Below, in pieces: positions 9,605 through 19,689 of a stretch of 36,732 nucleotides of DNA; position 1 is the first letter of the stretch, and the number at the start of each line of letters is the position of its first letter. The DNA is taken from NCBI GenBank assembly GCA_015680685.1, contig MNCI01027466.1, forward strand, positions 67,889-104,620, written 5' to 3'. This stretch comes from Gnetum montanum (taxonomy: Eukaryota > Streptophyta > Gnetopsida > Gnetales > Gnetaceae). The notes beneath the pieces are model-generated. The model did no database searches. It worked only from the letters and a program-made list of their open reading frames with translations, and was not told the origin of the DNA. The translations under genes and the position numbers were made by a program.

Positions 9605-11005
9605 ACGCTGCATGTGTATAAGGATCCGTTGAACGCAAACTACGATCCTTATACAATCACTGTGGTAAGTACGGACGGTGAGCGTAAGGGACCGCCGAAA
9701 CAGCCTTTTATTTTGCGTGTCCTCGCCAGCTCACCAAGGGGACCAACTACTTCAGCGGCAGCTGGTGGGGCCTCATGGCCACCTTTCATTATACGGGCAC
9801 CTTCCCAAGTACGCCTTCATTATCAGGGCGCCAGGACCATGGCCTGCTCCTCTCACGCAGGGGCAGACCTCCGGTCAAAACCGCCAACCATCGCCTCCCA
9901 AGCGGAAGGAGGAGAATACAACAGTTAACGCAGCAAAAGACTACCCTACGCTCGGCTTCCCTAAGCCTAGGCCCCTGGCCTCTGTGCCTTTGTCCATGCC
10001 CCAGAAGCATGCCAAAGGTACAAAAACGCAGCCACCTTCTCTTGGTAGGAAGAAGAACAACCCCCCCACTGACACCGCTCCGCCTCGAGAGATCCGTCTT
10101 TTGGGCCGAATGGAGGAGGACAAGGGAGAGAAACAACCCTACCGAGAGAAGGACCTCCTCGATGCATTCACATAGGTCAAGCAAGCTCTTAAACAAAAGA
10201 ACACAACGCTGAGCCTGTATGACTTACTGATGACATCTCGCGAACACTGTGAGGCTATGGTACGCATGTTGACATCCATATCAGTGGATGCCAGCCTGCC
10301 GGCAGAAGAGGAAGCGATACACGCTATCATGTTTCCTTCGGAAGCTGAACAACCCAAGCCTACCTCGTTGAAGGTCAAGTAACGACTGAGCCTATGTTCA
10401 TTACCATTCGGGTCGGACAGTACCGGATTCGAAGGGTACACGTGGATGATGGTGCGGCTGCTAATGTTGTTCCCTATTCCATTGTGGATAGGTTGGGATT
10501 GGTCGACCAGATCACTCCCACGACGACAGCTTGCGTGAAATCGTTCAACGAAGCACGGGTTCAAGTCAAGGGGACGGTATGTATCGAGCTTGTGGCGGGG
10601 AATCAATTCCCAACCGAAGCCACATTCTTAGTCGTCGAGGAGATGCCCAGCTTCAACTTAATCTTAGGGAGGTCATGGTTAGCCCAGCTGAGGGCGATTT
10701 CGTCTCCGATACATCAAGAGATACACCTACCCTACGCCGAAGGGGAGGTTATCATACGCGGCGATGAGGTCACCCCCAGGACCGTCAACAACATCGAAGA
10801 AGAAAGGGGTTAGGAGATCGAAGCAACTGACGATCAGTCCTATCTCCAAGCCCCTAAACAGAACGACAACAACGACGACGGTCTAGCCTGGGCCGACCTG
10901 CCATTTCCGGATGACAGCGTAGAGGAGTCAAACCATAAGCCTCCTCGCCCTTACGCAGCGCTCAACGCGAAGGCCATTAAGAGACAATTGCGTATCGACG
11001 GTTGA
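9605..11005 (+). pseudogene. pro: Tat gag-protease linker and aspartic protease, decayed
   Basis: The gag frame continues past 9604 (HVYKDPLNANYDPYTITVV, PFILRV, PPFIIRAP), then needs a frame change around 9800-9920 to reach a conserved block, KQALKQKN-LSLYDLLMTS (10180-10240), and another near 10380-10394 to reach the protease. The protease (10394-10760) shows VHVDDGAAANVVPYS with the catalytic DDG triad and ILGRSWLAQLRAISSP. A TAG at 10173-10175 replaces a Gln seen in the minus-strand copy. Another TAG lies at 10811-10813, after which the frame runs to a natural-looking end at 11003-11005. Protease is not fused in frame to RT; 5.2 kb intervene. Confidence 0.85.
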
Positions 11006-11230
11006 GCAATGGTCTTCTACGTGCGTGTACTACCGCCTTCAAGTTAGCATACTCCCCGTTTAAGCAACTTCTTTTGTTTGTTTCAACATACTTTTACGCT
11101 ATATCTATTTTCTGGGTTTACGCCTTTTACTTGTTGCGTGTTTTATTGTAATCACGTTAGCTACGTTTTCTCATCCCTTTACGCATTTATCCAGGATTAC
11201 ATTTCTTTTGTATTACGCAGTTACGCAGCT
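11006..11230. other. Spacer after protease
   Basis: AT-rich sequence dotted with TTTACGC and TTACGCA motifs; no coding capacity seen. It begins the 5.2-kb stretch that separates protease from RT. Confidence 0.4.
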
Positions 11231-11625
11231 GGCCCGCAATGGCCTTAAACTATAATGGCCCGCAAAGGCCTTAAACTATGCCAGCCCACAACGGCCTTAA
11301 ACTAGTTATACAGAGTTCTCCTATTCACACCGTTGCACGCAGTTACGCAGCTGGCCCGCAATGGCCTTAAACTAGTAGCTAATTTACGCAAATTCATAAG
11401 CAGACGACCCGCAATGGCCTTAAACTAGTAGCTAGTTTACGCAAAACTCATATGCCGGCCCGCAACGGCCTTAAACTAGTAATGCAAATTCAATCTCTTC
11501 ATATTGTCATATAGTTACGTAGTCGGCCCGCAACGGCCTTAAACTAGTTATCCGGAGTTATCTACAATCACCATTTACGCTTTCTTTACTTTACGCATCA
11601 GGCCCGCAACGGCATTAAACTAGGA
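11231..11625. repeat. GGCCCGCAACGGCCTTAAACTAG array (eight copies)
   Basis: Eight units of a 23-base core, spaced irregularly (25-65 bases) and separated by TTACGCA-rich linkers. Near-identical units follow the protease in the minus-strand copy at 293-345, so the array belongs to the family and did not arise only here. The core resembles the repeat unit at 19690-20150. From 11626 to 11819 I see only AT-rich sequence including a TATATATATA run. Confidence 0.9.
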
Positions 11626-11819
11626 ATTACGCTATCATTATTACTTAGCTGAACTTTTCAACAGTTACACTCGCACTCCATCGACGAAACACAAAAAAAA
11701 AATATATATATACACGTAATTGATATCCAACGCATCCACTAGGTTTTATAACATGTCTTTCTATTCATTCGTAACATGGTACTACACTCAACATTGACAA
11801 AATTCTGCGTAAATAATAA

Positions 11820-12068
11820 TTACACATTCCCCCTACTGCCACTATCGCCGGAATCTCTTAACTCTGAATCCAGCCCCAAAAGGTCGTCCTCCAGTAGGCC
11901 ATCGTTTCTGGGAATTATCCTTTCATGAAAGATTGCCTCTTCACGAGGCTCTCGTTCTGATATTGGCTCCACAGGAGGACGCTCTTCATCGTCTCGTTCC
12001 ACCTCTGCTTCCACTGTTTCTTCTCCCAGCCTTTCAGCTGGCGTACTTTCTCTACCTTCTTCCGGTAC
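11820..12068 (-). other. Antisense gene exon 8 (acidic C-terminus)
   Basis: Acceptor GGTTTTAG, phase 0, then 82 codons and TAA at 11822-11820. Very rich in Glu and Asp (VEAEVERDDEERPPVEPISE, LLEDDLLGLDSELRDSGDS). I see no clear polyadenylation signal downstream. Confidence 0.75.
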
Positions 12069-12148
12069 CTAAAACCAAATGACATCAAAAAATTAGAATA
12101 GACAACGCTAGTTAGAAAATTCTTCGACTAAGCCATGCGTAAACTTAC

Positions 12149-12966
12149 TCGCGACGGCCCTGCTTCCGCGACAAAGGGAAGCTTGTCCAAACCAGCACAC
12201 AAACGCTGCATGATCTCGTCCTCTGTTAGGTTTGGCCACACATCCTCGCCCAACGCGACCCCAGCTTTCACCTTCCCTTTCTCCACGCTACTCCAACAGG
12301 GTGGATCTGGGAAGAAAGTAGGGATCGTAGCCTGATTCCCAGGGAAAACCATTGCTCTCTCTGGGGACGCAGTTACGGTCACCTGCTCTTCGAACTTCTT
12401 GAAAGCATCGGACGCGCCGATGGTGTCCACGAAAACCTCCAGGGATAGAGCTTTAACGGCAGAATCGTGGTAACGCTTTTTATAAGCAGCGCTTTCCCTT
12501 TTGTATACATACTTGTGGTCCTTCTCCTTCTGCCCCCATTCCTGTACGCCGGCGCAGTAGTCCCTCCAGTCCCGGCTCTTCTGACCTAGGAGTTCAATTT
12601 GTATCCTCTGCTCTACTAACGCCCGACTGGTCTGTACGCTGTTCTTGAAGATGGTCCAATAACGGGAGTGATCAATAACAGCGGTACGCCAGTCTTCATC
12701 CCCCGTCACTCGAGCCTGTAGGAACTCGTACTGCGCCCTTAAGTCCTCGACTTCCTTGGTCAAGGATTCAGCCTTTTCCTCTGACCGTTGCAGCCTCTTC
12801 CATAGGTTTTCGTTAACATTTCTACTTTCCCATACGGAGCGTGTCGAGCGTAATGCACATTTACGCATTTCCTCATAAATGTGGCGTGGCACGACTGCCC
12901 CATCAGATGGGGGCTCCGCTGTGTCCAGATCAATGGGCTCCGCGGGATCCCATCGAAGGTGAGCTC
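12149..12966 (-). other. Antisense gene exon 7 (coiled coil)
   Basis: Acceptor CTGTTAG, donor CGA|GTAAGT in phase 0. It encodes about 273 residues with no stop. A heptad-like stretch (WKRLQRSEEKAESLTKEVED and onward to EFLQARV) predicts a coiled coil, followed by a Trp/Tyr/Lys-rich region and WPNLTEDEIMQRLCAGLDKL near the end. Confidence 0.8.
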
Positions 12967-13044
12967 CTAACAGAAAACAAGCATCAATACGGATGACACA
13001 TTACCAAGACATTATGTCGTAACTTTGTTACGGCTATAACTTAC

Positions 13045-13173
13045 CAGCGCCAGGTTCAACGCGTTCTAGACACTCGATCATGTCGCTGACGACGCCTTCC
13101 ATGAAGGCAAATTTATCGAGGAAGTCTCTCCACATTTTGCTAACAGCAGCAGACGTTGAAGCATCTTCTTCCC
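13045..13173 (-). other. Antisense gene exon 6
   Basis: A 129-base exon between acceptor CTACAG and donor GCTG|GTAAGT. It encodes MWRDFLDKFAFMEGVVSDMIECLERVEPGA. It is too short for an ATG-based search but keeps phase 1 on both sides. Confidence 0.7.
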
Positions 13174-13241
13174 CTGTAGCGTAATTTGGTTAGACATTCC
13201 CTCCATTAACATATTTTCAAACACGCTAACGCACTCATTAC

Positions 13242-13517
13242 CTCTGCCGGTGACAGTGGCGATTTCATTAACCTCTTTCGCATCTTTTTCCCTTTCACGC
13301 ACTGGAGTCTGTGCGTCACTGGTTCCAGTAGCTGGGGCCCCCTCAAGCACCCCAGTCTGTACGCGGCTTCCGCTAGCAGCTGGGGCCGCCTCACGCACTG
13401 GAACCTACACACGGCTCGTATTAACAGCTGGGGCCTCTTCTTCCAAAATTGAGGCCCCCTCTCCAGGACTTAGTACCATCGCCCCTGTCTCAGGGGTCAA
13501 TTGCCCTGTCATTTTTG
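13242..13517 (-). other. Antisense gene exon 5 (Ala/Pro repeat)
   Basis: Encodes three imperfect repeats of 16-17 residues built on EAPA or GAPA, then SRVQT or DAQTPV, then RE. The TAG at 13407-13405 falls where the next repeat has CAG, so internal evidence shows it was Gln. The donor GAG|GTAATG is phase 1. Confidence 0.75.
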
Positions 13518-13597
13518 CTGTTTACACCACCATACGTTAGCATATAATTTCAGATCATCTAAGTAAAGCATTGCGTATACAATCCTTTCACACTCAC

Positions 13598-14638
13598 CAG
13601 GCGGAGGCTTGTTCCGCTGCACCTTGATCTCAACAGTTCGGCCCGCGTCACCCCCAGGGGCCTCAGTTAGGCGGAGCCTCTTCCGCCGAGCTACCGGTTC
13701 CACAATTTCCTCCGCCAGACGTTTCCCCCGCGAGGCGTCGCCGGTGTAGGTTGGCATTATCCCGCCTACGCTGTCGAGACCTTGCGCTCGGGGCACCATC
13801 AAGCCTTTAGTCGTTATAGACAATGACTCCCCGATCCATTCCGGCGGATCCTGCCCACGGGTAATGCTGAGAATATGGGCAATCCAAGGTCTGGATAGCT
13901 GGTCTCGGTCTTGCTGTACCTAGACCCCATTCCTTTGAACGACCAAAAACTCAGCAAATCGCCGGAGGCAAGCTATGAAAAAGGCGTAGTGCACGTTGAA
14001 ACGGGACTCGAGCTTCTCCCGAAGCTTGACCATTTCACTGCGCAGTCCCTTGGCAAGATGGCTCGCCCAATCAAACCGAGCTCCCTCTTCCAGGACCTCT
14101 CGCATGATACGGGTCTGTTCTACCGAAAAGAACTTCGCCTGCGAGAGGGTTTTGGGGAAGGTCCAGGCTCGGAAAAGGGGATAAAGTGTCTTGGCGGTCC
14201 CCATTTCGAATTTATCACAAGGAAACCCCTTGGTCTCCTTGGGGATCCTCACCCACTCCTTTAGAAACTCCTCGACTCTAATGCTCCTCTTGGTCTTTAC
14301 TTTTACGGGAAGGCCGTTCAAGGGGACGCCAAACAGGTCCGAGAAGAGCTGAGCGTCAATGTCGAAGTTTACGCGCACGTTATGCGCGCGTGTGCTAAAA
14401 CGATCCGCCTTCTCGCTGAAGGAGTTGACCAGGGTTATCATTTCGCTGGCGGGGACATCAGGGGTCGTAGCCAAAAACAAGTGCATTAACCTTGCGGCCT
14501 GGATCTTGGTGGTCACTGCGACTGGGGCCACCGAGTGGTTGAGCCAACGCTGTGCCTCCTTAATATCCCCGTAACGAAAGAGAACATCCCTCGCCTCGCG
14601 GTCGGAAATCGTAAGGGTAATCTCCCGGGATTCCCTGA
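13598..14638 (-). other. Antisense gene exon 4 (largest exon, globular region)
   Basis: Acceptor TTTCAG, donor CCTG|GTGAGT. It encodes about 347 residues, with FDIDAQLFSDLFGVPLNG, FLKEWVRIPKET and FRAWTFPKTLSQAKFFSVEQ, then a helical stretch (WASHLAKGLRSEMVKLREKL) and HYAFFIACLRRFAEF. The last segments follow the general pattern of the retroelement-associated plant transposon protein domain, but too loosely to assign. TAG at 13922-13920 splits it; the frame stays open on both sides. Confidence 0.8.
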
Positions 14639-14736
14639 CTGAAAGGCATAAAACGCAAGTCAAACAGAAACATTGTTACATAGTGTCCATGATTCACAAA
14701 CTACACGCATAACATTAGAACACGCAGCGGCCTTAC

Positions 14737-15011
14737 TGGGGCCAAACGGCAACGGAAATGGTGGGAGCTCCCTCTGCACGTCCTCGATGGTGAGGGGCGG
14801 ATCCAAGGTCCAGTCCTCGTGCAGCCACCCGAGTACCTGACAATTCTTAAAAGAGCGCTCGTAGCGGGTGTGATACTCACGCATCTCATGGCCAATTTGC
14901 CTGATAATACCGGCCCGCACGTTGTTGGTCGCGGTAAACGCCATTATTGCCGTTTCGGCCCAGGCCAACGTATCGCCATCGCCAAGTAACCTGTTGTCAT
15001 GTATAAAAAAC
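14737..15011 (-). other. Antisense gene exon 3
   Basis: Acceptor GGTACAG, donor CCCA|GTAAGG, entering in phase 2 and leaving in phase 1. It encodes FFIHDNRLLGDGDTLAWAE and then YHTRYERSFKNCQVLGWLHE, with a proline-rich end (PPFPLPFGP). It has no stop. Confidence 0.8.
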
Positions 15012-15116
15012 CTGTACCATACAGCGTAAGCTTATTTTACATTTTGCACATAGATTTCTCCTACATTGCACGTAGACAATAAAACAGAAAAGTAGACACC
15101 AATAAAATCTTCTTAC

Positions 15117-15396
15117 CCGCCCGCGTAGTACACTGTGCCTTGTGGGTTCTGGAAGTACGTCGACACATGACGAGCCATGAACAGCGTGTTATATGCATGA
15201 TAACAGTTGAAACGGGCCATGCCCTAGTTCCAGTGTAAGCTCCTCAGACTGCGGGTGCTAAGCACTTGGTCCTCGGGATGGCCCGTGTCGATGGCCCCGT
15301 CTATCAAGTAGGCCAGAATCCCCTGCGCAGACCCCGCCAACAGGTGCTCTAAAATGGCACCGGCAACATCACCAGTCACATTAGACCAGANCGACA
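15117..15396 (-). other. Antisense gene exon 2
   Basis: Acceptor CTATACAG, donor GG|GTAAGA. It encodes a stretch with AILEHLLAGSAQGILAYLID and HAYNTLFMARHVSTYFQNP. The exon opens with an N at 15391 that throws it out of frame with exon 1 unless the N is extra. TAG at 15226-15224 follows LRSLHWN. No ATG-initiated ORF of useful length exists here, so simple ORF finding misses it. Confidence 0.75.
15391..15391. other. Single ambiguous base (N) in exon 2 of the antisense gene
   Basis: A lone N. The antisense gene reads through in frame only if it is not a real base. The other lone Ns at 30376 and 30608 sit exactly at the ends of an artefactual mirror repeat, so such Ns seem to mark joins. Confidence 0.6.
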
Positions 15397-15663
15397 CTGT
15401 ATAGAAAAGCCAAAGCGTATATTAACACCTACATTTGCATTTGCACGAATAACACAGAAAACTCATAAAACACACCTAGGCCAAAATCGCCCAAACCCTT
15501 GCATTAACGCAAGGTTCGTCCCTGACAACGGCGATAAACGCAACCCTTTCAAACCCTCGCATTAGCCCGAGGTCCATAGCTCAAAATCAATATGCACGCA
15601 AACGAAAATATACCACGAAAAGCAGCCATAGAAATGAATGTAAGCACGTAAGGAATGACTAAC

Positions 15664-15782
15664 CGGTTCAACGGCGTAGGGTCACGAACATCGATCAACG
15701 CCTCCGAAACACGGTCCAAAGTTGCTTGCATTTCGTCGATTTTGGCCAGTTTTGTGTTCTTCTTCTTACTCTTCGGTGCCAT
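15664..15782 (-). other. Antisense gene exon 1 (start, basic N-terminus)
   Basis: Starts at the ATG at 15782 with MAPKSKKKNTK, a lysine-rich segment that could serve as a nuclear signal, followed by a short helix-prone stretch (IDEMQATLDRVSEALIDV). It ends in phase 2 at CCG|GTTAGT. Running past the donor gives an ORF to 15549, but that tail looks non-coding. Confidence 0.75.
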
Positions 15783-16168
15783 TGCGATGGCTTCAGAATT
15801 CTTTCACAGCTTAACGCTCGTAAATCTTCGCGAGATTACACGCCCTAACTCTCTGATTCTTCCTTTTCTCAGCGACAGTTACGAATTTGAATTCTCAATA
15901 GCCAACAGCCTGTTCTCATCGAAGAACCACCTACTTATACGCGAGGATCACCGACTTGATATCAGAATTAAGCGGGGCTTTCCTGAAACAGACTCCGAAA
16001 ATCTAGATATTAATGCGGCCGATATCGCACGCGCCACTGTCCAAAATGACGTTAAACTATCACATCTTATCACCTCGTAATCGGGTTACATTGATTACAG
16101 CTTGTCTATAATATTCAAAATTCAGTTAGCCTTCCACGTTTGGCGACATCACGTCACTTGTCTCCTAA
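15783..16168. promoter_or_regulatory. Divergent intergenic region between antisense gene and RT
   Basis: The start codon of the antisense gene (15782) and the RT frame (open from 16169) point away from each other across about 390 bases. On the minus strand GTATAAGTAGG (TATAAG at 15939-15934) lies about 155 bases before the antisense ATG and is the best TATA candidate. The 141-codon plus-strand ORF here overlaps exon 1 and has no recognisable domain, so I do not call it. Confidence 0.45.
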
Positions 16169-18613
16169 CCATTTATGCACTCGCCAATTTTGCAGGACAG
16201 ACGGAGAATGAACGCCACAGTTTCAGCACCCTTAATTGTGACAGGCCCATACGGGAAGTTAATTAGACAGTTTGACTCCACGTTAGTAGACGTTAACCTC
16301 CCTTTAGAAAGCGTGACCATAGCCGCGTCGGATACGTCCCCAGAATGGCCAGAACAGTCAACGCGCACACTAGACCTGGAGGCTGGAGACATAACCGAGG
16401 ACCCCCTCAGTGAGGTCCCTATCATTACGCATAAGGGAGAGACTAAAATGCTCAAATTCAGTTCTTTGTTAGACGAAAAAACGCACAACGCTATAAAACG
16501 GGTCCTGCAAGACAACATTACTGTCTTTGCATGGTCATACGAGGATATGCCTGGGTTAGATCCTAGGTTAATCTAGCATAACATTATCCTGGATCCACAC
16601 ATTAAAGCGGTTAGACAAAAGGCACGCAAAATCAAACCAGAGATCACGCTGGCGGTGCGTGATGAAATCACCAAGCTATACTAGGCTGGTTTCATCCGCG
16701 CCGTCGATTACTCAGATTGGGTATCTAACATTGTGGTCATGCCGAAGAAGACCGGGAGTATACGCATATGCATAGACTTCCGGGATTTGAACAAGGCCAC
16801 GAACAAGGATAACTTCCCGTTGCCGAGTATCGACCAGCTAGTGGTTACAACAGCTGGGCATGCGCTTCTGTCCTTCATGGATGGCTTTTCAGGCTACAAC
16901 CAGATTCGCATTAACCCAGAACACCAACTGACCACGACGTTCATGACACCCTGGGGCACCTTTTGCTACACCATGATGCCTTTTGGTCTGAAGAACGCCG
17001 GAGCAACGTACCAACGGGCCATGACATACATCTTCAGTGATTACCTCCTAGGAAGGCTGAATGATTACGTAGACGACATAGCTGTGAAGTCTTTGAAGTC
17101 GGAAGATCATTCAGAGGACCTGGAGTTAGTCCTTAAAAGATGCTCCACACACGAGCTCCGGCTTAACCCAAAGAAGTGTGTATTCGGAGTCAAAACCGGA
17201 CGCATGCTGGGGTTTGTGGTATCAGAAACCGGCATACGAGTTGACCCTGATAAGGTCAAAGCCATTGTCGAGTTAACACCTCCCACAGACCTCAAGCAAT
17301 TACGCGGGTTGCAGGGACGCTTACAGTTTATACGCCGGTTCATTTCGAGGTTAACCGACAAGTTACACCCTATGCAACACTTGCTGAAAAAGGGGGTTAA
17401 TTTCGAATGGACCGACGATTGCCAGCGTGCGTTTGATAGTTTAAAACAAGAACTGCAACATTTGCCGACGGTTTTCCCGCCACAAAGGGATTTGCCTTTT
17501 TTCATTTACCTCGCGACTTCGGACGTAGCAATAGCAGCGTTACTTTGTCAAAAAAGGGATGATGGGTCGGAAATGCCCATCTACTACTTGAGCCACGCTC
17601 TATGTGCGTACAAGACGAGATACAACAACGTCGAGCGTAATTGCTTAGCATTAGTTTTTACGCTTAAGAAATGTAGGCATTATCTTTTTCGTAGTCAAGT
17701 TAACGTTATCTGTAAAAACAACATCCTTAGAGCCATTATGCATAGCTCATACGAGAGTAGTAAAATAGCTCGCTGGAAGGCTATCACGGCAGAATTCAAC
17801 CTGCACTATATTGGCCAGTCATCCATGAAAGGCCAAGCGATAGCTGACCAGTTAATAACTTCACCGATTAACAATCACGCAACGATAGAACAAGAGTTCC
17901 CGGACGAACATGTACATAGCCTAAGCCCTGTCTCGACAGGCCTCGAAGCAACATTATATTTTGACGGAGCTTCTACTGCTAAAGGCAGCAATGCTGCCAC
18001 CGTTCTTACGCTATCGCCTGAGGATGTGCATCTACACGCTTATCGATTGACCTTCCCTTGTACGAACAATGTGGCAGAGTACGAGGGGCTCCTCAAGGGA
18101 TTACTAACTGCAGGTGAACTTAATGTTCAACACCTGGTGGTTAGGGGCGATTTGATGCTTGTCATAAATCAAATCACTGGAGTCTACGCCTGCAAGGCTG
18201 TACATTTGCAGCCTTATTGCGATCAGGCTAAAGAACTTCTGAGGCGATTTACGACCTTCGACGCCCAACACGTCCCACGGACTGACAACACGCTGGCCGA
18301 CGCAATGGCCACCCTCGCTTTACACGTGCCTTCACACCTGTTTAACACCTGCCCTGCATTGATTACAGACTGCGCAGACCCTATCATTCAGGCGGCGCAA
18401 ATCTCCTCTCTTCTCGAGGAAACCACGCCTGAATGGTACGATAATATCAAAACTTATCTTTTACAAGGTGAGCTGCCATCTACATTAACGCGCGCACAGA
18501 AAGACGCAATTCGTAAGCGGGCTAGGCAATACGTCATCATCGGAGACAGCACTCTTTGTAGATGCTCCTTTGATGGCGTGTTGCTTACCTGCGTTGACAA
18601 AGACCAAGCGTAA
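16169..18613 (+). pseudogene. pol: Tat pol: reverse transcriptase, RNase H and archaeal-type RNase H
   Basis: Open from 16169 in one frame, with a possible splice acceptor TTTTGCAG ending at 16195. N-terminal block FAWSYEDMPGLDP leads into RT: IRICIDFRDLNKAT, the first catalytic Asp in SFMDGFSGYNQI, MPFGLKNAGATYQRAM, and the active site YVDD at 17066-17077. A gypsy-type connection and RNase H follow (ALDxx-type region near 17480-17800, CAYKTRYNNVERNCLALVF). Then comes a second RNase H, about 17950-18330, with its acidic residues in YFDGAST, NVAEYEGL, VRGDLMLVINQ and PRTDNTLADAMA; this is the Tat hallmark. Stops: TAG 16574-16576, TAG 16681-16683, TAA 18611-18613, all reachable from Gln codons. 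RT active site is otherwise intact. Confidence 0.92.
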
Positions 18614-19656
18614 CACATAGTCGGCGAGGTTCACGAGGGACTGTGCGGGCTATGGCCCTAAAGATCTGCCGCTTAGGATACTACTGGCCACGCATGGAAA
18701 GAGACTGCTTGACGAAGGTTAAAACCTGTGACACGTGTCAACGTCACGCAAATCTTATACACGTGTCACCTACAGAACTGCATACAACGCAGATAACATG
18801 GCCATTTCAACGATGGGGACTGGACATCATAGGACTCATCATGCCAAAATCTTCTGCAGGGCATAGCTTCATCATTACCGCTACTGAGTACTTTACGAAG
18901 TGGGTAGAAGCTGTCCCCCTGCGGAAAATCACATCCCAACAGGTTTGCCATTTTATCTTGGACAACATAGTAACCAGATTTGGTCTCCCAATGACTGTTG
19001 TTACCGACAATGGGCCACAGTTCAGTAGCACGAATACCAAATCGTTCTGTGACAACCTAGGAATTAGATAGTCTTTTTCCTCTCCCTATTACCCGCTGGC
19101 GAATGATCAAGCTGAAGAATCAAACAAAATAGTTATCAATCTGCTCAAGAAAATGCTCGACGGCAACAAAAGGCGGTGGCACAAACAGATCCTCTATGTG
19201 CTATGGGCATACCGTACTACATGTAGGACAGCTACAGGTAGTACGCCCTATAGCCTGGTTTACGGATCTGAAGCAGTGTTACTTGTCAAATTGCAAATTC
19301 CTTCTCTGAGAATGGTCCTCTCCACTGTTATAAATGAGGCTCAACACACCGAGGCTCAGATAATGGATTTGGATTCAGTGGAAGAGAAGCGGATACAAGC
19401 TCTTGATGCGATTGAGAAATATCAGGATAAACAGAGACAAAAGCATCATCACAATCTTCAGCAGCGTACGATCAAAAAAGGAGACCTAGTCCTCAAAGCC
19501 GTGCGTGAGCCGGCAGGCAAGTTCTCGGCGAATTGGGAAGGGCCTTTCTCGGTGGTCGACGCATACAGCAATGGAGCTTTCAGACTCGCAGACATCCACG
19601 GCAATGAACTAGCAAATCCTGTGAATCAGATATACTTGAAGCAGTATTTCATCTAG
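18614..19656 (+). pseudogene. int: Tat integrase, frameshifted
   Basis: Continues pol as EVHEGLCG, then shifts frame near 18650 through what looks like a small deletion that removes the second His of the HHCC finger. It resumes as LGYYWPRMERDCL and CDTCQRH. The DDE core has Asp in RWGLDIIGL, Asp in VVTDNGPQFSS and Glu in QAEESNK. Next to the last, Gly of the usual NGQAE is Asp here. TAG at 19069-19071 interrupts between the second Asp and the Glu. The C-terminal part has WEGPFSVVDA and GAFRLADIHG and ends at 19656 with no chromodomain, as expected for Tat. It could not act without repair. Confidence 0.9.
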
Positions 19657-19689
19657 CAGCATCTACGGGGTCGACAGCAGATATGGCAA

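Larger units (their letters stand above)
11820..15782 (-). pseudogene. Eight-exon antisense gene nested between protease and RT (about 1,061 codons)
   Basis: Not a family I recognise with confidence. Exons on the minus strand: 15782-15664, 15396-15117, 15011-14737, 14638-13598, 13517-13242, 13173-13045, 12966-12149, 12068-11820. All seven introns (267, 105, 98, 80, 68, 78, 80 bases) are GT-AG, and exon phases fit one open frame if the single N at 15391 is a spurious base. The ATG (MAPKSKKKNTK) and TAA stop fit. Three TAG codons interrupt it (15226-15224, 13922-13920, 13407-13405), each one C-to-T step from Gln. The product would have a basic N-terminus, a globular middle, an Ala/Pro repeat, a coiled coil and an acidic C-terminus. 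Its order has some likeness to retroelement-borne plant transposon ORFs (ATHILA ORF1 type); this is weak. The stops probably inactivate this copy, as in the rest of the element. Confidence 0.85.

Noticed and set aside
15655-16080. 141-codon plus-strand ORF upstream of RT
   Set aside because: It overlaps exon 1 of the antisense gene and the divergent promoter region, ends before RT in a different frame, and shows no motif.
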